A stretch of DNA of 64,000 nucleotides from Mangrovibacter phragmitis (GTDB taxonomy: Bacteria > Pseudomonadota > Gammaproteobacteria > Enterobacterales > Enterobacteriaceae), in the NCBI RefSeq assembly GCF_001655675.1, contig NZ_LYRP01000043.1, positions 228,410 through 292,409 on the forward strand, written 5' to 3'. Under the pieces are notes generated by a model. The model was not told the origin of the DNA. It searched no databases and saw only the letters and a program-made list of their open reading frames with translations. Positions within the stretch are counted from its first letter, which is position 1. Every line of letters begins with the position of its first letter. The position numbers were made by a program, and so were the translations under genes. Positions 32,001 to 41,023 of this stretch are shown one piece after another.

Positions 32001-33005
32001 CGGATGCAGGGCAGACAGTTTGATTGAAATCCCCGGGCCTTCATAAATACCACGGCCATTGGAAGCTTTACCAATGGCATGAATCGCCTGTTGGTAGGAA
32101 ACCATATAGGCCTGCGCATCGGCTTCGGTCAGTGCGGCTTCACCCAGCATGTCATAGGAATAACGGAACCCTTTCTCTTCCAGTTTACGGGCATTGGCCA
32201 GTGCTTCAGCAATAGTTTCACCGGTAACAAACTGTTCGCCCATCAGGCGCATCGCCATGTCCACACCTTTACGCACCAGCGGCTCACCACTTTTACTGAT
32301 AATACGGTTAAGGGAGTGGGAAAGATTCGCTTCGTTATGCGTGGCAACCAGACGGCCGGTGAACAGTAACCCCCAGGTGGCGGCATTAACAAACAGTGAC
32401 GGGCTGCGGCCCAAATGAGAATGCCAGTTACCATTGCTGATTTTATCGCGGATCAGCGCATCACGAGTGGCTTTGTCCGGAATACGTAACAACGCTTCAG
32501 CAAGGCACATTAATGCCACGCCTTCCTGGGATGAAAGAGAGAACTCCTGAAGCAGGTTTTGCACCATTCCGGCGCGCCCACTTGCACTCTTTTGGTTGCG
32601 CAGTTTATCTGCAAGCTGCCAGGCAAGCTTGTGTACCTGACCGGAAAGTTCACCAGATAACCGTGCCTGTTCCAAAATCATTGGCACGGCGTCGGTTTCC
32701 GGACGCCGCCATGCTGCGGTAATTGCGGCTCGCGTCACAGATTGTGGTAATATTTGCTCGGCAAATTCGAGGAAGGGTTGATGCTGGTCATCACCACTTG
32801 CGGACGGCTCTTCGCTTTCGTTCGCAGCGCCCGCCAGTAAAGCCGGCAGTTCAGGCAACTCATCGTTGTTCTCCAGCCGTTCAAGGTAATTAAAAATTGC
32901 CTGCTTAATGAGCCAGTGAGGTGTGCGATCAATACGTGACGCAGCGGTTTTGATGCGTTCGCGGGTTGCTTCGTCCAGCTTCACCCCCATAGTGGTGGTT
33001 CCCAT
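29043..33005 (-). CDS. putA: PutA, trifunctional proline dehydrogenase / P5C dehydrogenase / repressor
   Basis: Oxidises proline to glutamate in two steps and also represses the put genes when proline is absent. The 1320 residues equal the long E. coli form. In order: N-terminal ribbon-helix-helix DNA-binding region (TTMGVKLDEATRERIKTAASRIDRTPHWLIKQAIFNYLE, residues 3-45); FAD-dependent proline dehydrogenase barrel (about 260-570, with YEFQCLHGMGEPLYDQV and RIYAPVGTHETLLAYLVRRLLENGANTSF); NAD-dependent aldehyde dehydrogenase (about 650-1120) with FTGSTEV, the glutamate in AETGGLNAM and the catalytic Cys in SAGQRCSALR; and a C-terminal tail. Divergent from putP across the operator region. Confidence 0.98.
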   Translation of the reverse strand: MGTTTMGVKLDEATRERIKTAASRIDRTPHWLIKQAIFNYLERLENNDELPELPALLAGAANESEEPSASGDDQHQPFLEFAEQILPQSVTRAAITAAWRRPETDAVPMILEQARLSGELSGQVHKLAWQLADKLRNQKSASGRAGMVQNLLQEFSLSSQEGVALMCLAEALLRIPDKATRDALIRDKISNGNWHSHLGRSPSLFVNAATWGLLFTGRLVATHNEANLSHSLNRIISKSGEPLVRKGVDMAMRLMGEQFVTGETIAEALANARKLEEKGFRYSYDMLGEAALTEADAQAYMVSYQQAIHAIGKASNGRGIYEGPGISIKLSALHPRYSRAQYDRMMEELYPRLKSLTLLARQYDIGINIDAEEADRLEISLDLLEKLCFEPELAGWNGIGFVIQAYQKRCPFVIDYLIDLATRSRRRLMIRLVKGAYWDSEIKRAQLDGLEGYPVYTRKVYTDVSYLACARKLLSVPNLIYPQFATHNAHTLSAIYHLAGQNYYPGQYEFQCLHGMGEPLYDQVVGKIADGKLNRPCRIYAPVGTHETLLAYLVRRLLENGANTSFVNRIADTTLPIDDLVADPVEAVEKLAHQEGVPGLPHPKIPLPRDLYGKNRHNSNGLDLANEHRLASLSSALLSSANEKWRALPVLEGDVAEGALQPVINPAEPADTVGYVHEASTEEVEQALNNAVNNAPIWFATPPAERAAILERAAVLMEDQLQTLLGVLVREAGKTFANAIAEVREAVDFLRYYADQVKHDFDNETHRPLGPVVCISPWNFPLAIFTGQIAAALAAGNSVLAKPAEQTPLVAAQAIQILLQAGVPAGVVQLLPGSGERVGAQLTADNRVRAVMFTGSTEVASLLQRSIATRLDPQGRPTPLIAETGGLNAMIVDSSALTEQVVMDVVASAFDSAGQRCSALRVLCVQEDVAEHTLTMLKGAMAECRMGNPGRLTTDIGPVIDAEAKANIEQHIQAMRSKGHTVYQAVRHNSDDAREWQSGTFVPPTLIELNSFDELQREIFGPVLHVVRYNRNNLNSLIEQINAAGYGLTLGVHTRIDETIAQVTGSAHVGNMYVNRNMVGAVVGVQPFGGEGLSGTGPKAGGPLYLYRLLSHRPETAVLATLSRKDTQLTIEAGSKPAVQAVHTVLAEWAASRPELAALCAQFGEQAQSGTRRLLPGPTGERNAYLLLPRDTVLCVADNEQDALVQLAAVTSVGCQVLWPDDALHQQLVKQLPKEVAAHITLTRADTLTDAQYDAVIFHGDSDQLRDLCVTVANRTGAIVSVQGFARGETNILLERLYVERSLSVNTAAAGGNASLMTIG

Positions 33006-33066
33006 ACCCTCAACTCCTGTGTTTGCATTGTTCGGTTATTGTTAGTTATCAGGCAATATCCTCCAT

Positions 33067-33344
33067 GTTGCAACTTTGTGCAACCATGTTAAATGTGACT
33101 TTGGTTGCAAGCTTAAAAAAAGCGAATTTGTTAAAACTAAAAAACAGGTATGTTTATTGCTTAAAATTACTTCGAAGTCTGTTTTATGTGCTTTGTACAG
33201 CAGTTTTGTAAGGTGCAACTCGTAAAAGTGTGAGCGAGTGCAACCAGGTAGCAAAAAAGTACCTGGCCAGGGGTGAAATAATTGTAATCACCGTGTTAAA
33301 TCATTTGTGAACACAACAATGCCTGCTGCGTTAACAATGTTGCA
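33067..33344. promoter_or_regulatory. put control region with PutA operator motifs
   Basis: The 418-base putA-putP gap holds six sites with the PutA recognition core GTTGCA or its complement TGCAAC: 33067-33072 (part of palindrome GTTGCAAC), 33079-33084, 33104-33109, 33214-33219, 33239-33244 and 33339-33344. The E. coli put region has a similar set of GTTGCA operators bound by the PutA ribbon-helix-helix domain. The sites cluster at both ends, three near putA and three toward putP. Confidence 0.8.
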
Positions 33345-33423
33345 GAGTGATAACAAGGGTTGCGACCACGTTCCGGCGCAACCACCCGGGGTATAACCCG
33401 GCATAATAATCAGGAGAACTTTA

Positions 33424-34935
33424 ATGTCTATGAGTACACCAATGCTGGTGACTTTCCTTATCTACATTGGCGCAATGCTGTTGATAGGGTTTATTGCCTG
33501 GCGTTCGACGAAAAACTTCGACGATTACATTCTGGGTGGCCGGAGTCTGGGGAGCCTGGTTACCGCGTTATCCGCCGGCGCTTCAGATATGAGTGGCTGG
33601 CTGCTGATGGGGTTACCGGGGGCCATTTTCCTGTCCGGAATTTCAGAAAGCTGGATTGCCATCGGCCTGATTCTTGGTGCCTGGGTTAACTGGAAACTGG
33701 TGGCAGGGCGTTTACGTGTCCATACCGAGCATAATAATAACGCTTTGACTTTACCGGACTATTTCACCGCACGTTTTGAAGATAACAGCCGTACACTGCG
33801 TATTATCTCTGCACTGGTCATTCTGCTGTTTTTCACCATCTATTGTGCCTCCGGCATTGTCGCTGGTGCGCGCTTGTTCGAAAGTACCTTTGGGATGAGC
33901 TATGAAACCGCACTGTGGGCGGGAGCTGCCGCTACTATTCTCTATACCCTGATTGGGGGCTTCCTGGCAGTAAGCTGGACTGACACTGTTCAGGCATCAC
34001 TGATGATCTTTGCATTGATCATTACGCCGGTGATTGTGGTGGCGTCTGTTGGTGGCCTGAGTGATTCACTGGAAGTGATTCGCCAGAAGAGCATCGAAAA
34101 CGTCAATATGCTTAAAGGACTGAATGTTGTTGCCATCATTTCGTTGATGGGCTGGGGGCTTGGGTATTTCGGACAGCCGCATATTCTGGCGCGTTTTATG
34201 GCTGCCGATTCACACCACACTATTGTTAAAGCACGCCGTATTGGTATGGCATGGATGATCCTGTGCCTGGCTGGTGCGGTTGCGGTTGGCTTCTTCGGTA
34301 TTGCTTACTTCCAGAACAACCCGGCTCAGGCAGGGGACGTTAACCAGAATGGTGAGCGCATCTTCATTGCGTTGACGCAAATATTGTTTAACCCCTGGGT
34401 TGCCGGGGTGCTGCTCTCAGCCATTCTGGCTGCGGTGATGTCGACATTAAGTTGCCAGTTACTGGTATGTTCCAGTGCGATTACCGAAGACTTGTATAAA
34501 GCATTCCTGCGTAAAGGCGCCTCGCAGCGTGAACTGGTCTGGGTAGGGCGGTTGATGGTGCTGGTGGTGGCGTTGGTAGCTATTGCACTGGCGGCAAACC
34601 CGCAAAACCGCGTGTTGGGGCTGGTGAGCTATGCCTGGGCTGGTTTTGGCGCGGCATTTGGCCCGGTGGTTCTGTTCTCTGTCATGTGGAACCGTATGAC
34701 GCGTAACGGCGCGCTGGCCGGGATGATTATTGGCGCTATTACTGTTGTGGTCTGGAAACAGAACGCCTGGCTTGATCTGTACGAAATTATTCCGGGCTTC
34801 ATTTTTGCAAGTGTCGGGATAGTGGTGTTCAGCCTGCTGGATAAAGCGCCTTCCAGTGCAATGGCAAAACGCTTTGCCGAAGCAGACGCACAGTACAAAG
34901 GCGATACACCTGTTTCCCTGCAAACGGACAGCTAA
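33424..34935 (+). CDS. putP: PutP, sodium/proline symporter
   Basis: Inner-membrane transporter of the sodium:solute symporter family, 503 residues with 13 predicted membrane segments. The conserved sodium and proline-binding segment SAGASDMSGWLLMGLPG is present near residues 50-65 (Asp55 region), as is the SSS signature GWGLGYFGQPHILARFMA and the helix SAILAAVMSTLSCQLLVCSSAITED. It supplies proline to PutA and is repressed by PutA. A GGAGAA ribosome site is upstream. Confidence 0.98.
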   Translation: MSMSTPMLVTFLIYIGAMLLIGFIAWRSTKNFDDYILGGRSLGSLVTALSAGASDMSGWLLMGLPGAIFLSGISESWIAIGLILGAWVNWKLVAGRLRVHTEHNNNALTLPDYFTARFEDNSRTLRIISALVILLFFTIYCASGIVAGARLFESTFGMSYETALWAGAAATILYTLIGGFLAVSWTDTVQASLMIFALIITPVIVVASVGGLSDSLEVIRQKSIENVNMLKGLNVVAIISLMGWGLGYFGQPHILARFMAADSHHTIVKARRIGMAWMILCLAGAVAVGFFGIAYFQNNPAQAGDVNQNGERIFIALTQILFNPWVAGVLLSAILAAVMSTLSCQLLVCSSAITEDLYKAFLRKGASQRELVWVGRLMVLVVALVAIALAANPQNRVLGLVSYAWAGFGAAFGPVVLFSVMWNRMTRNGALAGMIIGAITVVVWKQNAWLDLYEIIPGFIFASVGIVVFSLLDKAPSSAMAKRFAEADAQYKGDTPVSLQTDS

Positions 34936-34965
34936 TCTACACCACCGCTTTCTCCACTGAGTTCT

Positions 34966-34996
34966 GGCCCGGCAGCATTTCGCCGGGCCTGTTTTT
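34966..34996 (+). terminator. putP terminator
   Basis: Perfect stem GGCCCGGC (34966-34973) / GCCGGGCC (34982-34989) with an 8-base loop, then TGTTTTT. It begins 31 bases after putP. Confidence 0.9.
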
Positions 34997-35149
34997 AGCT
35001 GGCTCAGTTCCTCTGTTTTCCTGCTCTCTGATTCCTGCCAGCACGTTAGTTGCAGATAACCACATCGTCAGGGCGAATTTTGTTAAATGACAAAATTTTT
35101 CTGCCTCCGGCCAGGTTTTATTAACATTCACACTTGTTTTTTGGTTAAG

Positions 35150-35168
35150 ACTAATGATAATCACTATC
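35150..35168. promoter_or_regulatory. Fur box upstream of efeU
   Basis: ACTAATGATAATCACTATC matches 16 of 19 positions of the Fur consensus GATAATGATAATCATTATC. It is 57 bases upstream of the efeU ATG, so iron-replete Fur should repress efeUOB. Confidence 0.85.
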
Positions 35169-35225
35169 AATGCTATTTACTTTTCTTTACTGCAAAGATT
35201 CGTTTCTTCACACCGGGAGTGATTC

Positions 35226-36059
35226 ATGTTTGTCCCTTTTTTGATCATGCTGCGCGAAGGGCTGGAAGCCGCCTTGATTGTGAGTCTGATCGCCAGTTAT
35301 CTGAAACGTACCCAACGTGGAAATTTGCTGGGTGCCATGTGGGCAGGTGTTATCCTGGCGGCCGGGTTGTGCCTGGGGCTGGGTATTGTTATTAACGAAA
35401 CCACTGGTGAATTTCCACAAAAGCAACAAGAGCTGTTTGAAGCGATTGTTGCGGTGATTGCAGTGGTCATCCTCACCTGGATGGTGTTCTGGATGCGCAA
35501 AGTTGCCCGTAACGTCAAAGTCCAGCTTGAGCAGGCCGTTGAAGTGGCGCTGAAAAAACAAAATGGGCAGGGCTGGGCACTCATACTGATGGTGTTTTTC
35601 GCTGTGGCGCGCGAAGGACTGGAATCGGTGTTTTTCCTGTTAGCCGCGTTTCAGCAGGACCTGGGTATATGGCCGCCGTTAGGTGCCATGCTCGGCCTGG
35701 CTACCGCGGTGATCCTTGGTTTTATGATTTACTGGGGCGGTGTTCGCCTGAACCTCGCCGCGTTCTTTAAGTGGACCAGCCTGTTTATTTTACTGGTCGC
35801 TGCAGGGCTGGCTGCTGGGGCCATTCGTGCCTTCCATGAAGCGGGCATCTGGAACTACTTCCAGAATATCGCATTTGATATGAGCGGCGTGCTCTCCACG
35901 CACTCACTGTTTGGCACCTTGCTGGAAGGTATGCTCGGTTACCAGGAAACACCCAGTGTGAGTGAGGTGGTGGTGTACTTCCTCTATTTATTACCAGCAC
36001 TGTTTTTCTATTTTCTCCCTGCACGCCCGGCAGCTCAGCCTGCCCGGAGCACGCGTTAA
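35226..36059 (+). CDS. efeU: EfeU, ferrous iron permease
   Basis: Oxidase-dependent iron transporter (OFeT/Ftr1 family) in the inner membrane, 277 residues with seven predicted helices. Both diagnostic REGLE motifs are present: [18 protein letters not shown] near residue 10 and [16 protein letters not shown] near residue 130. They coordinate iron. E. coli K-12 carries a frameshift in this gene; here the frame is intact, so EfeUOB should be functional. First gene of a Fur-controlled operon with efeO and efeB. Confidence 0.97.
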   Translation: MFVPFLIMLREGLEAALIVSLIASYLKRTQRGNLLGAMWAGVILAAGLCLGLGIVINETTGEFPQKQQELFEAIVAVIAVVILTWMVFWMRKVARNVKVQLEQAVEVALKKQNGQGWALILMVFFAVAREGLESVFFLLAAFQQDLGIWPPLGAMLGLATAVILGFMIYWGGVRLNLAAFFKWTSLFILLVAAGLAAGAIRAFHEAGIWNYFQNIAFDMSGVLSTHSLFGTLLEGMLGYQETPSVSEVVVYFLYLLPALFFYFLPARPAAQPARSTR

Positions 36060-36100
36060 TCTTACTTTTTTGCACACTGACTTTGATAGGGACGGGTTTG

Positions 36101-37222
36101 ATGAAACGTTTTCGACACAGCACTCTGACACTTTCTTTGGCCACGCTGTTTTATTCCGCAACTTCCCTGGCGGCGGATATTCCTCAGGTGAAAGTTACCG
36201 TGAACGATAAACAATGTGAGCCAATGAGCATTACGGTAGATGCGGGTAAAACGCAATTCCTTATTCAGAACCACAGCCAGAAAGCACTGGAGTGGGAAAT
36301 CCTGAAGGGGGTGATGGTGGTAGAAGAGCGGGAAAACATTGCCCCGGGCTTTAGCCAGAAAATGACGGCCAACCTGCAACCCGGTGAATATGAAATGACC
36401 TGTGGCTTGCTGACCAACCCGAAAGGGAAGCTGACGGTACGGGGAAACGGCGCGGCACAGCCAGTCGCGAAAGATAATATCCTGGCGTTGGGCAACGCTA
36501 TCACTCAATACAAAGCCTGGGTGACGTCTGAAACTGCGGCGCTGGTTACTGGCACTAAGGCCTTTACCGATGCGGTGAAGGCCGGTGATATAGAGAAAGC
36601 ACGGGCACTGTATGCGCCAACCCGCCAGCACTATGAGCGCATTGAGCCGATTGCTGAATTGTTCTCTGACCTGGATGGTCGCATTGACGCCCGTGAAGAT
36701 GACTATGAGAAAAAGGCTGAAGACCCGAAATTCAGTGGGTTCCACCGCCTGGAAAAAGCGCTGTTTGGCGACCATTCCACCAAAGGTATGACCCCGTACG
36801 CAGACCAGTTGTATAAAGACGTACTGGATCTGCAAACCCGCATTTCTGAACTGGCATTCCCGCCAGGCAAGGTTGTCGGTGGTGCGGCAGACCTGATTGA
36901 AGAAGTGGCCTCCAGCAAAATCAGTGGTGAAGAAGACCGTTACAGCCGCACCGACTTGTGGGATTTCCAGGCCAACGTCGATGGTTCCCAGAAAATTGTC
37001 GACCTGTTGCGTCCACAATTGAGCAAAGCAAACCCGGAACTGCTGGCAAAAGTGGATGATAACTTTAAACGAGTGGATACCATTCTGGCGAAATACCGTA
37101 CCAAAGATGGCTTTGAAAGTTATGAAAAACTGACCGATGCCGACCGCAGGGCACTGAAAGGCCCGATTACCGCACTGGCGGAAGACCTTGCACTGCTGCG
37201 TGGCGTACTTGGGCTGGATTAA
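36101..37222 (+). CDS. efeO: EfeO, periplasmic iron-uptake protein
   Basis: Periplasmic partner of EfeU, 373 residues from the ATG at 36101 (an AGGGACGGG ribosome site precedes it; an upstream TTG at 36083 is less likely). A signal peptide ends near TSLAAD. The N-terminal cupredoxin-like domain has two cysteines ([10 protein letters not shown] and EMTCGLL). The M75-peptidase-like helical domain carries the HxxE metal motif in [12 protein letters not shown]. It is thought to deliver iron to EfeU. Lies 41 bases after efeU and is followed immediately by efeB. Confidence 0.96.
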   Translation: MKRFRHSTLTLSLATLFYSATSLAADIPQVKVTVNDKQCEPMSITVDAGKTQFLIQNHSQKALEWEILKGVMVVEERENIAPGFSQKMTANLQPGEYEMTCGLLTNPKGKLTVRGNGAAQPVAKDNILALGNAITQYKAWVTSETAALVTGTKAFTDAVKAGDIEKARALYAPTRQHYERIEPIAELFSDLDGRIDAREDDYEKKAEDPKFSGFHRLEKALFGDHSTKGMTPYADQLYKDVLDLQTRISELAFPPGKVVGGAADLIEEVASSKISGEEDRYSRTDLWDFQANVDGSQKIVDLLRPQLSKANPELLAKVDDNFKRVDTILAKYRTKDGFESYEKLTDADRRALKGPITALAEDLALLRGVLGLD

Positions 37223-37224
37223 TC

Positions 37225-38511
37225 ATGGCTGATAAACATTTAGCCGCTGGCGCCGAACCCGGGCGTCGGCGCTTACTGAAAGGGCTGGGGATGCTGGGCG
37301 GCGCGCTGGCGATGGGCGGTTGCCCGGTGGCTCATGCGGCACCGGCAGCACAACGAGCGGAAAAAACGGCTGATGACGAAGATGCCCGCAAACAGTCGGT
37401 GGATTTTTATGGTGAACACCAGGCCGGAATTCTGACTCCACAACAGTCTTCCATCATGCTGGTGGCTTTCGACGTGCTGGCAGTCAACAAAGATGACCTG
37501 GTGCGCCTGTTTAAGCTGCTGACCAAACGGATTGCTTTTCTGACCCATGGTGGTTTAGCACCCGCCACGCCAAACCCGCAAATGCCGCCACTGGATTCCG
37601 GTATTTTAGGTGCGCATATCTGGCCGGATAACCTGACCATTACTGTTTCAGTTGGCAGTGCATTGTTTGATGAGCGCTTTGGCCTGGCGGCACAGAAGCC
37701 TAAAAAGCTGCAGGTCATGACCCGTTTCCCCAATGATTCCCTGGATGCGTCTTTATGCCATGGCGATCTGCTGCTGCAGATTTGCGCCAACTCAGTAGAT
37801 ACCGTGGTGCATGCCGTGCGTGACATTATCAAGCACACGCCTGATTTGTTAAGTGTCCGCTGGCGGCGCGACGGTTTTATTGGCGAGCATGCCGCACTGA
37901 GCAAAGGGAAGGTGACGCCAGTTAACTTACTGGGCTTTAAAGATGGCACTGGCAACCCGGACAGCAAGAACCAGCCGCTGATGAATGAAGTGATTTGGGT
38001 GACACCCGGCCAGCAGGAACCGGCCTGGACTCATGGCGGCAGCTACCAGGCCGTGCGCATCATTCAGTTCCATGTCGAGTTCTGGGACAGAACGCCGCTG
38101 CGTGAACAGGAGAACATCTTTGGCCGCGATAAAATCACCGGTGCGCCGTTGGGGATGAAGCATGAGCATGATGTGCCAGATTACGCCAGCGACCCGGAGG
38201 GTAAAATTATCCCGCTGGATGCGCATATGCGCCTTGCCAACCCGCGCACAGCGCAAACGCAGGACAGCCTGATGATGCGTCGTGGGTACAGCTATTCCCA
38301 GGGGATCACCGGTTCCGGGCAACTGGATATGGGCCTGCTGTTTGTCTGCTACCAGCATGACCTGGAAAAAGGTTTTATCGGGGTACAAAAACGCCTGAAT
38401 GGTGAGCCGCTGGAAGAGTATATTCGCCCGATTGGCGGTGGTTACTTTTTTGCCCTGCCGGGTGTGGTTGATGCACAGCACTACCTGGCACAGCCACTTC
38501 TGGAAGCCTGA
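37225..38511 (+). CDS. efeB: EfeB, Tat-exported DyP-type heme peroxidase
   Basis: Heme peroxidase of 428 residues, exported folded through the Tat system; the twin-arginine signal is [20 protein letters not shown]. The DyP family motif GxxDG is seen as GFKDGTGNP (catalytic Asp), and the proximal histidine region lies near [14 protein letters not shown]. It is proposed to oxidise ferrous iron for EfeO/EfeU, or to release iron from heme. The start is two bases after the efeO stop. Confidence 0.97.
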   Translation: MADKHLAAGAEPGRRRLLKGLGMLGGALAMGGCPVAHAAPAAQRAEKTADDEDARKQSVDFYGEHQAGILTPQQSSIMLVAFDVLAVNKDDLVRLFKLLTKRIAFLTHGGLAPATPNPQMPPLDSGILGAHIWPDNLTITVSVGSALFDERFGLAAQKPKKLQVMTRFPNDSLDASLCHGDLLLQICANSVDTVVHAVRDIIKHTPDLLSVRWRRDGFIGEHAALSKGKVTPVNLLGFKDGTGNPDSKNQPLMNEVIWVTPGQQEPAWTHGGSYQAVRIIQFHVEFWDRTPLREQENIFGRDKITGAPLGMKHEHDVPDYASDPEGKIIPLDAHMRLANPRTAQTQDSLMMRRGYSYSQGITGSGQLDMGLLFVCYQHDLEKGFIGVQKRLNGEPLEEYIRPIGGGYFFALPGVVDAQHYLAQPLLEA

Positions 38512-38521
38512 TTTAAGCCCG

Positions 38522-38570
38522 CCAGGTTATGCTCTTGTGCCTGAACGCAAGAGTGTAGCCTGGTTTTTAT
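38522..38570 (+). terminator. efe operon terminator
   Basis: Interrupted stem CCAGG..CTCTTG (38522-38537) / CAAGAG..CCTGG (38548-38563) followed by TTTTTAT, 10 bases after efeB. Confidence 0.8.
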
Positions 38571-38805
38571 CCCGGTAATGAATACCTTGCTACTTCTCCA
38601 GCTAGTTTTGCCATTCGGTCATCAGAATTTACTATGAGTTTTTTACTGTTATAAAACGGTAATATTTCTGTGCAATAACATTCACAGTGAATGGATGTGC
38701 TGCAGTAAGTAAAACGTAAAATAAATGTTGCATTTGTAATAGTTTTTGGTGTACTTAAAACATAGCGTAACTCAACGAAGTGCGTTTTTACGCCGGAGAT
38801 CGCGA

Positions 38806-39162
38806 ATGGTTGTAGCGTCCTGTTATGGACTAAGTTGTAGAAAACACAGCCTTCTTCACAGGCCCGGGGCATCCGACCCGGTAAAAGCCGTCACCCCTGA
38901 ATACTCCCTGATTTTCAACTCTGAACCTGTTTCCACTGGTCTGCCTTGTACAACATATCGCACGGCAGTACCTGCTCCTCAGGCAATCTATGGCTTACAA
39001 GGAAGCCAACAACAAACCTCAACGTTAGTTAAAATCGTGTCTGTGCGCCAGATACGGGAATTGAAACCAACAGAAGGTGCCATCCATGGGAAGACAAAAA
39101 GCAGTGATCAAAGCTCGTCGCGAAGCCAAACGTGTGCTCAGACGGGATTCACGCAGCCATAA
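38806..39162 (+). pseudogene. Upstream ORF matching a PhoH N-terminal extension, out of frame with phoH
   Basis: An ATG with a good GGAG site seven bases upstream opens a 118-codon frame. Its first 92 codons look like real protein (CYGLSCRKHSLLHRPGASD, TPEYSLIFNSEPVSTG, LVKIVSVRQIRELKPTEGA). It then overlaps phoH in another frame and ends at 39162. The junction contains CCATCCAT; with a single CCAT the frame would run straight into MGRQKAV of phoH. As I recall, E. coli PhoH is annotated at 354 residues, exactly 92 plus the 262 residues of the core here. So this is either a frameshifted N-terminus or a separate leader ORF. Confidence 0.6.
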
Positions 39163-39874
39163 GCAACGTGAAGAAGAATCGGTCACCTCGCTTGTGCAAA
39201 TGAGTGGTGTTGAAGCAATTGGCATGGCGCGGGACAGCCGGGACAGTTCGCCAATTGCTGCGCGTAACGACGCTCAGGCGCAGTACCTGCATGCTATTGA
39301 CAACAAACAGCTGATTTTTGCCACCGGTGAAGCTGGTTGCGGAAAAACCTGGATTAGTGCCGCTAAAGCTGCAGAGGCCCTGGTTCACAAAGAAGTGGAC
39401 AGGATAATTGTCACCCGCCCGGTATTGCAGGCCGATGAAGACCTCGGCTTCTTGCCAGGGGATATATCAGAGAAGTTCGCACCCTATTTCAGGCCGGTTT
39501 ACGATGTTCTCGTCCGGCGTCTGGGGGCCTCATTCATGCAGTATTGTTTGCGGCCAGAGATTGGTAAGGTGGAGATTGCGCCCTTCGCCTATATGCGCGG
39601 GCGGACGTTTGAAAATGCGTTCGTCATTCTTGATGAAGCGCAGAATGTTACAGCAGCGCAGATGAAAATGTTCCTGACCCGCCTGGGGGAAAATGTCACG
39701 GTTATCGTTAACGGGGATGTCACCCAGTGCGATTTACCCCGTGGTGTGGCTTCCGGGTTAAGTGATGCGCTGGCGCGCTTTGCTAACGACGACATGATTG
39801 GCGTTGTGCGGTTTGGTAAAGATGACTGTGTGCGTTCTGAGTTGTGCCAACGCACACTGCAGGCTTATGACTAA
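39086..39874 (+). CDS. phoH: PhoH, ATP-binding phosphate-starvation protein
   Basis: Cytosolic P-loop ATPase related to superfamily I helicases, part of the Pho regulon in E. coli; proposed roles are in RNA metabolism. From the ATG at 39086 it has 262 residues: a basic N-terminus (MGRQKAVIKARREAKRVLRRDSRSHK), Walker A GEAGCGKTW, the VTRPVLQADEDLGFLPGD segment and Walker B FVILDEAQN. A GTG three codons earlier shares the frame, but a TGA at 39062 blocks further extension. A GAAGG site lies eight bases before the ATG. Its relation to the overlapping upstream ORF is described under that entry. Confidence 0.93.
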   Translation: MGRQKAVIKARREAKRVLRRDSRSHKQREEESVTSLVQMSGVEAIGMARDSRDSSPIAARNDAQAQYLHAIDNKQLIFATGEAGCGKTWISAAKAAEALVHKEVDRIIVTRPVLQADEDLGFLPGDISEKFAPYFRPVYDVLVRRLGASFMQYCLRPEIGKVEIAPFAYMRGRTFENAFVILDEAQNVTAAQMKMFLTRLGENVTVIVNGDVTQCDLPRGVASGLSDALARFANDDMIGVVRFGKDDCVRSELCQRTLQAYD

Positions 39875-39906
39875 CCCGGAATAACACCCGGTCATCAGCC
39901 TGGTAA

Positions 39907-39934
39907 AACCTCTCCCTGCCGGGAGAGGTTTTTT
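39907..39934. terminator. phoH terminator
   Basis: Perfect stem CCTCTCCC / GGGAGAGG with loop TGCC, AA before and TTTTTT after. It separates phoH from the convergent SDR gene and has a weaker T-run for the minus strand. Confidence 0.92.
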
Positions 39935-39973
39935 ATACTTTGTGTTTCTTCGGTTGCGAATATGGTCTGCGTT

Positions 39974-40882
39974 TTAGCGCGCTTCGCCATTAAGCGCCGG
40001 TAAGTTCAGGTGTTGTAAATCTGTCAGTAGCCCCGGGCCTGCAGGTAACCAGCCTAATTGTTGTTGTGTCCAGGTGGCGCTTGCAGTCAGGTTCATACCA
40101 ACAAACATTGCGAACCAGCCAAAATGGGCTTCTGCCTGTTCCGGTGCCAGTGAGGTAAGGGGGAGTGCCAGACGGGCGGCAATGGCTGCTGCCAGCGCAT
40201 GCATCGCCACACCTTCTTCGGCCACCGCATGGTAGCGTTTACCCGCTTCCCCTTGTTCCAGCACCAGGCGGTATAACCGCGCAACATCTGTAACATGGCA
40301 GGCAGAAAAGCGGTTTGAACCATCGCCGGTATATGCCACTGTGCCTTTTTCCAGCGCTAACTGTATCCACGGCGTTAGCAGTCCTTGCTTGTGGGTGTCA
40401 TGCACCTGAGGAAGGCGCATGACCCGCACATCAATACCCTGTTCCAGTAACTGGTTGCCGGTTTGTTCTGAAATAATGCGTGGGTTTGGGTGGTTGAAAT
40501 TCTGCACTGCTTCGGTAGCGGGCTGCCCGTTTCCTGCATCACCCAGACCCACGCCAGAAGTAATTACCAGTGGGCGACGGGTGCCCCTGAGTGCACTTCC
40601 CAGCGCTTCAATTACCCGCCGGTCTTTCTCACAATTGGCGGCAAAATGGGTGAAATCATGGTCGAACGCGGTGTGAATCACCGCATCAGCCTGGGCAACA
40701 CCGGGTAGCAGGCTGGCCGGGTCTTCTAAATTTCCCCGCACCACGTCCGCCCCCCTGGCACGCAAAGCCTGCTCGCCATTGTCTGAACGGGCAAGGCCCG
40801 TCACCTGATGGCCTGCAGCCAGCAGTTCAGTAACAATCCGGGAACCAATAAACCCTGTGGCACCGGTAAGGAATACACGCAT
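39974..40882 (-). CDS. Atypical SDR-family NAD(P)-dependent oxidoreductase/epimerase
   Basis: A 302-residue protein with the N-terminal Rossmann motif GATGFIGSRIV and a second strand LARSDNGEQALRARGADVVRGNLED typical of atypical SDRs that act as reductases or NmrA-like sensors. The usual YxxxK is not obvious (ISEQTGNQLL takes its place), so the activity cannot be predicted. It is separated from lsrE by about 140 bases and reads in the same direction; a hairpin at 40996-41014 lies between, so it is probably transcribed on its own. Similar genes are scattered in enterobacteria. Confidence 0.8.
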   Translation of the reverse strand: MRVFLTGATGFIGSRIVTELLAAGHQVTGLARSDNGEQALRARGADVVRGNLEDPASLLPGVAQADAVIHTAFDHDFTHFAANCEKDRRVIEALGSALRGTRRPLVITSGVGLGDAGNGQPATEAVQNFNHPNPRIISEQTGNQLLEQGIDVRVMRLPQVHDTHKQGLLTPWIQLALEKGTVAYTGDGSNRFSACHVTDVARLYRLVLEQGEAGKRYHAVAEEGVAMHALAAAIAARLALPLTSLAPEQAEAHFGWFAMFVGMNLTASATWTQQQLGWLPAGPGLLTDLQHLNLPALNGEAR

Positions 40883-40995
40883 AGTCAGTCTCCTTTATGT
40901 TCGAACACTGAGTGTGGCGTGAAATGATATGCGCGAACAGCCGTGAGGTTATCAGGGTATAAGGACTAACAGGTTAAGCCGTAAACGGGAGTAAG

Positions 40996-41014
40996 GCCTG
41001 CCATAACGGCAGGC
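40996..41014 (-). terminator. Hairpin after the lsr operon
   Basis: GCCTGCC (40996-41002) / GGCAGGC (41008-41014) lies ten bases beyond the lsrE stop. The minus strand that follows (CTTACTCCC) has no strong T-run, so this is a weak or factor-assisted terminator at best. Confidence 0.45.
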
Positions 41015-41023
41015 ACAAAGTTG

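Noticed and set aside
36062..37018. 318-codon minus-strand ORF opposite efeO
   Set aside because: The efeO reading frame has a signal peptide, HxxE motif and correct family length; the antisense product is compositionally odd.
38746..38805. Longer start for the ORF upstream of phoH
   Set aside because: The extra 20 codons lack a ribosome site, whereas ATG 38806 has GGAG at seven bases; protein-like sequence also begins there.
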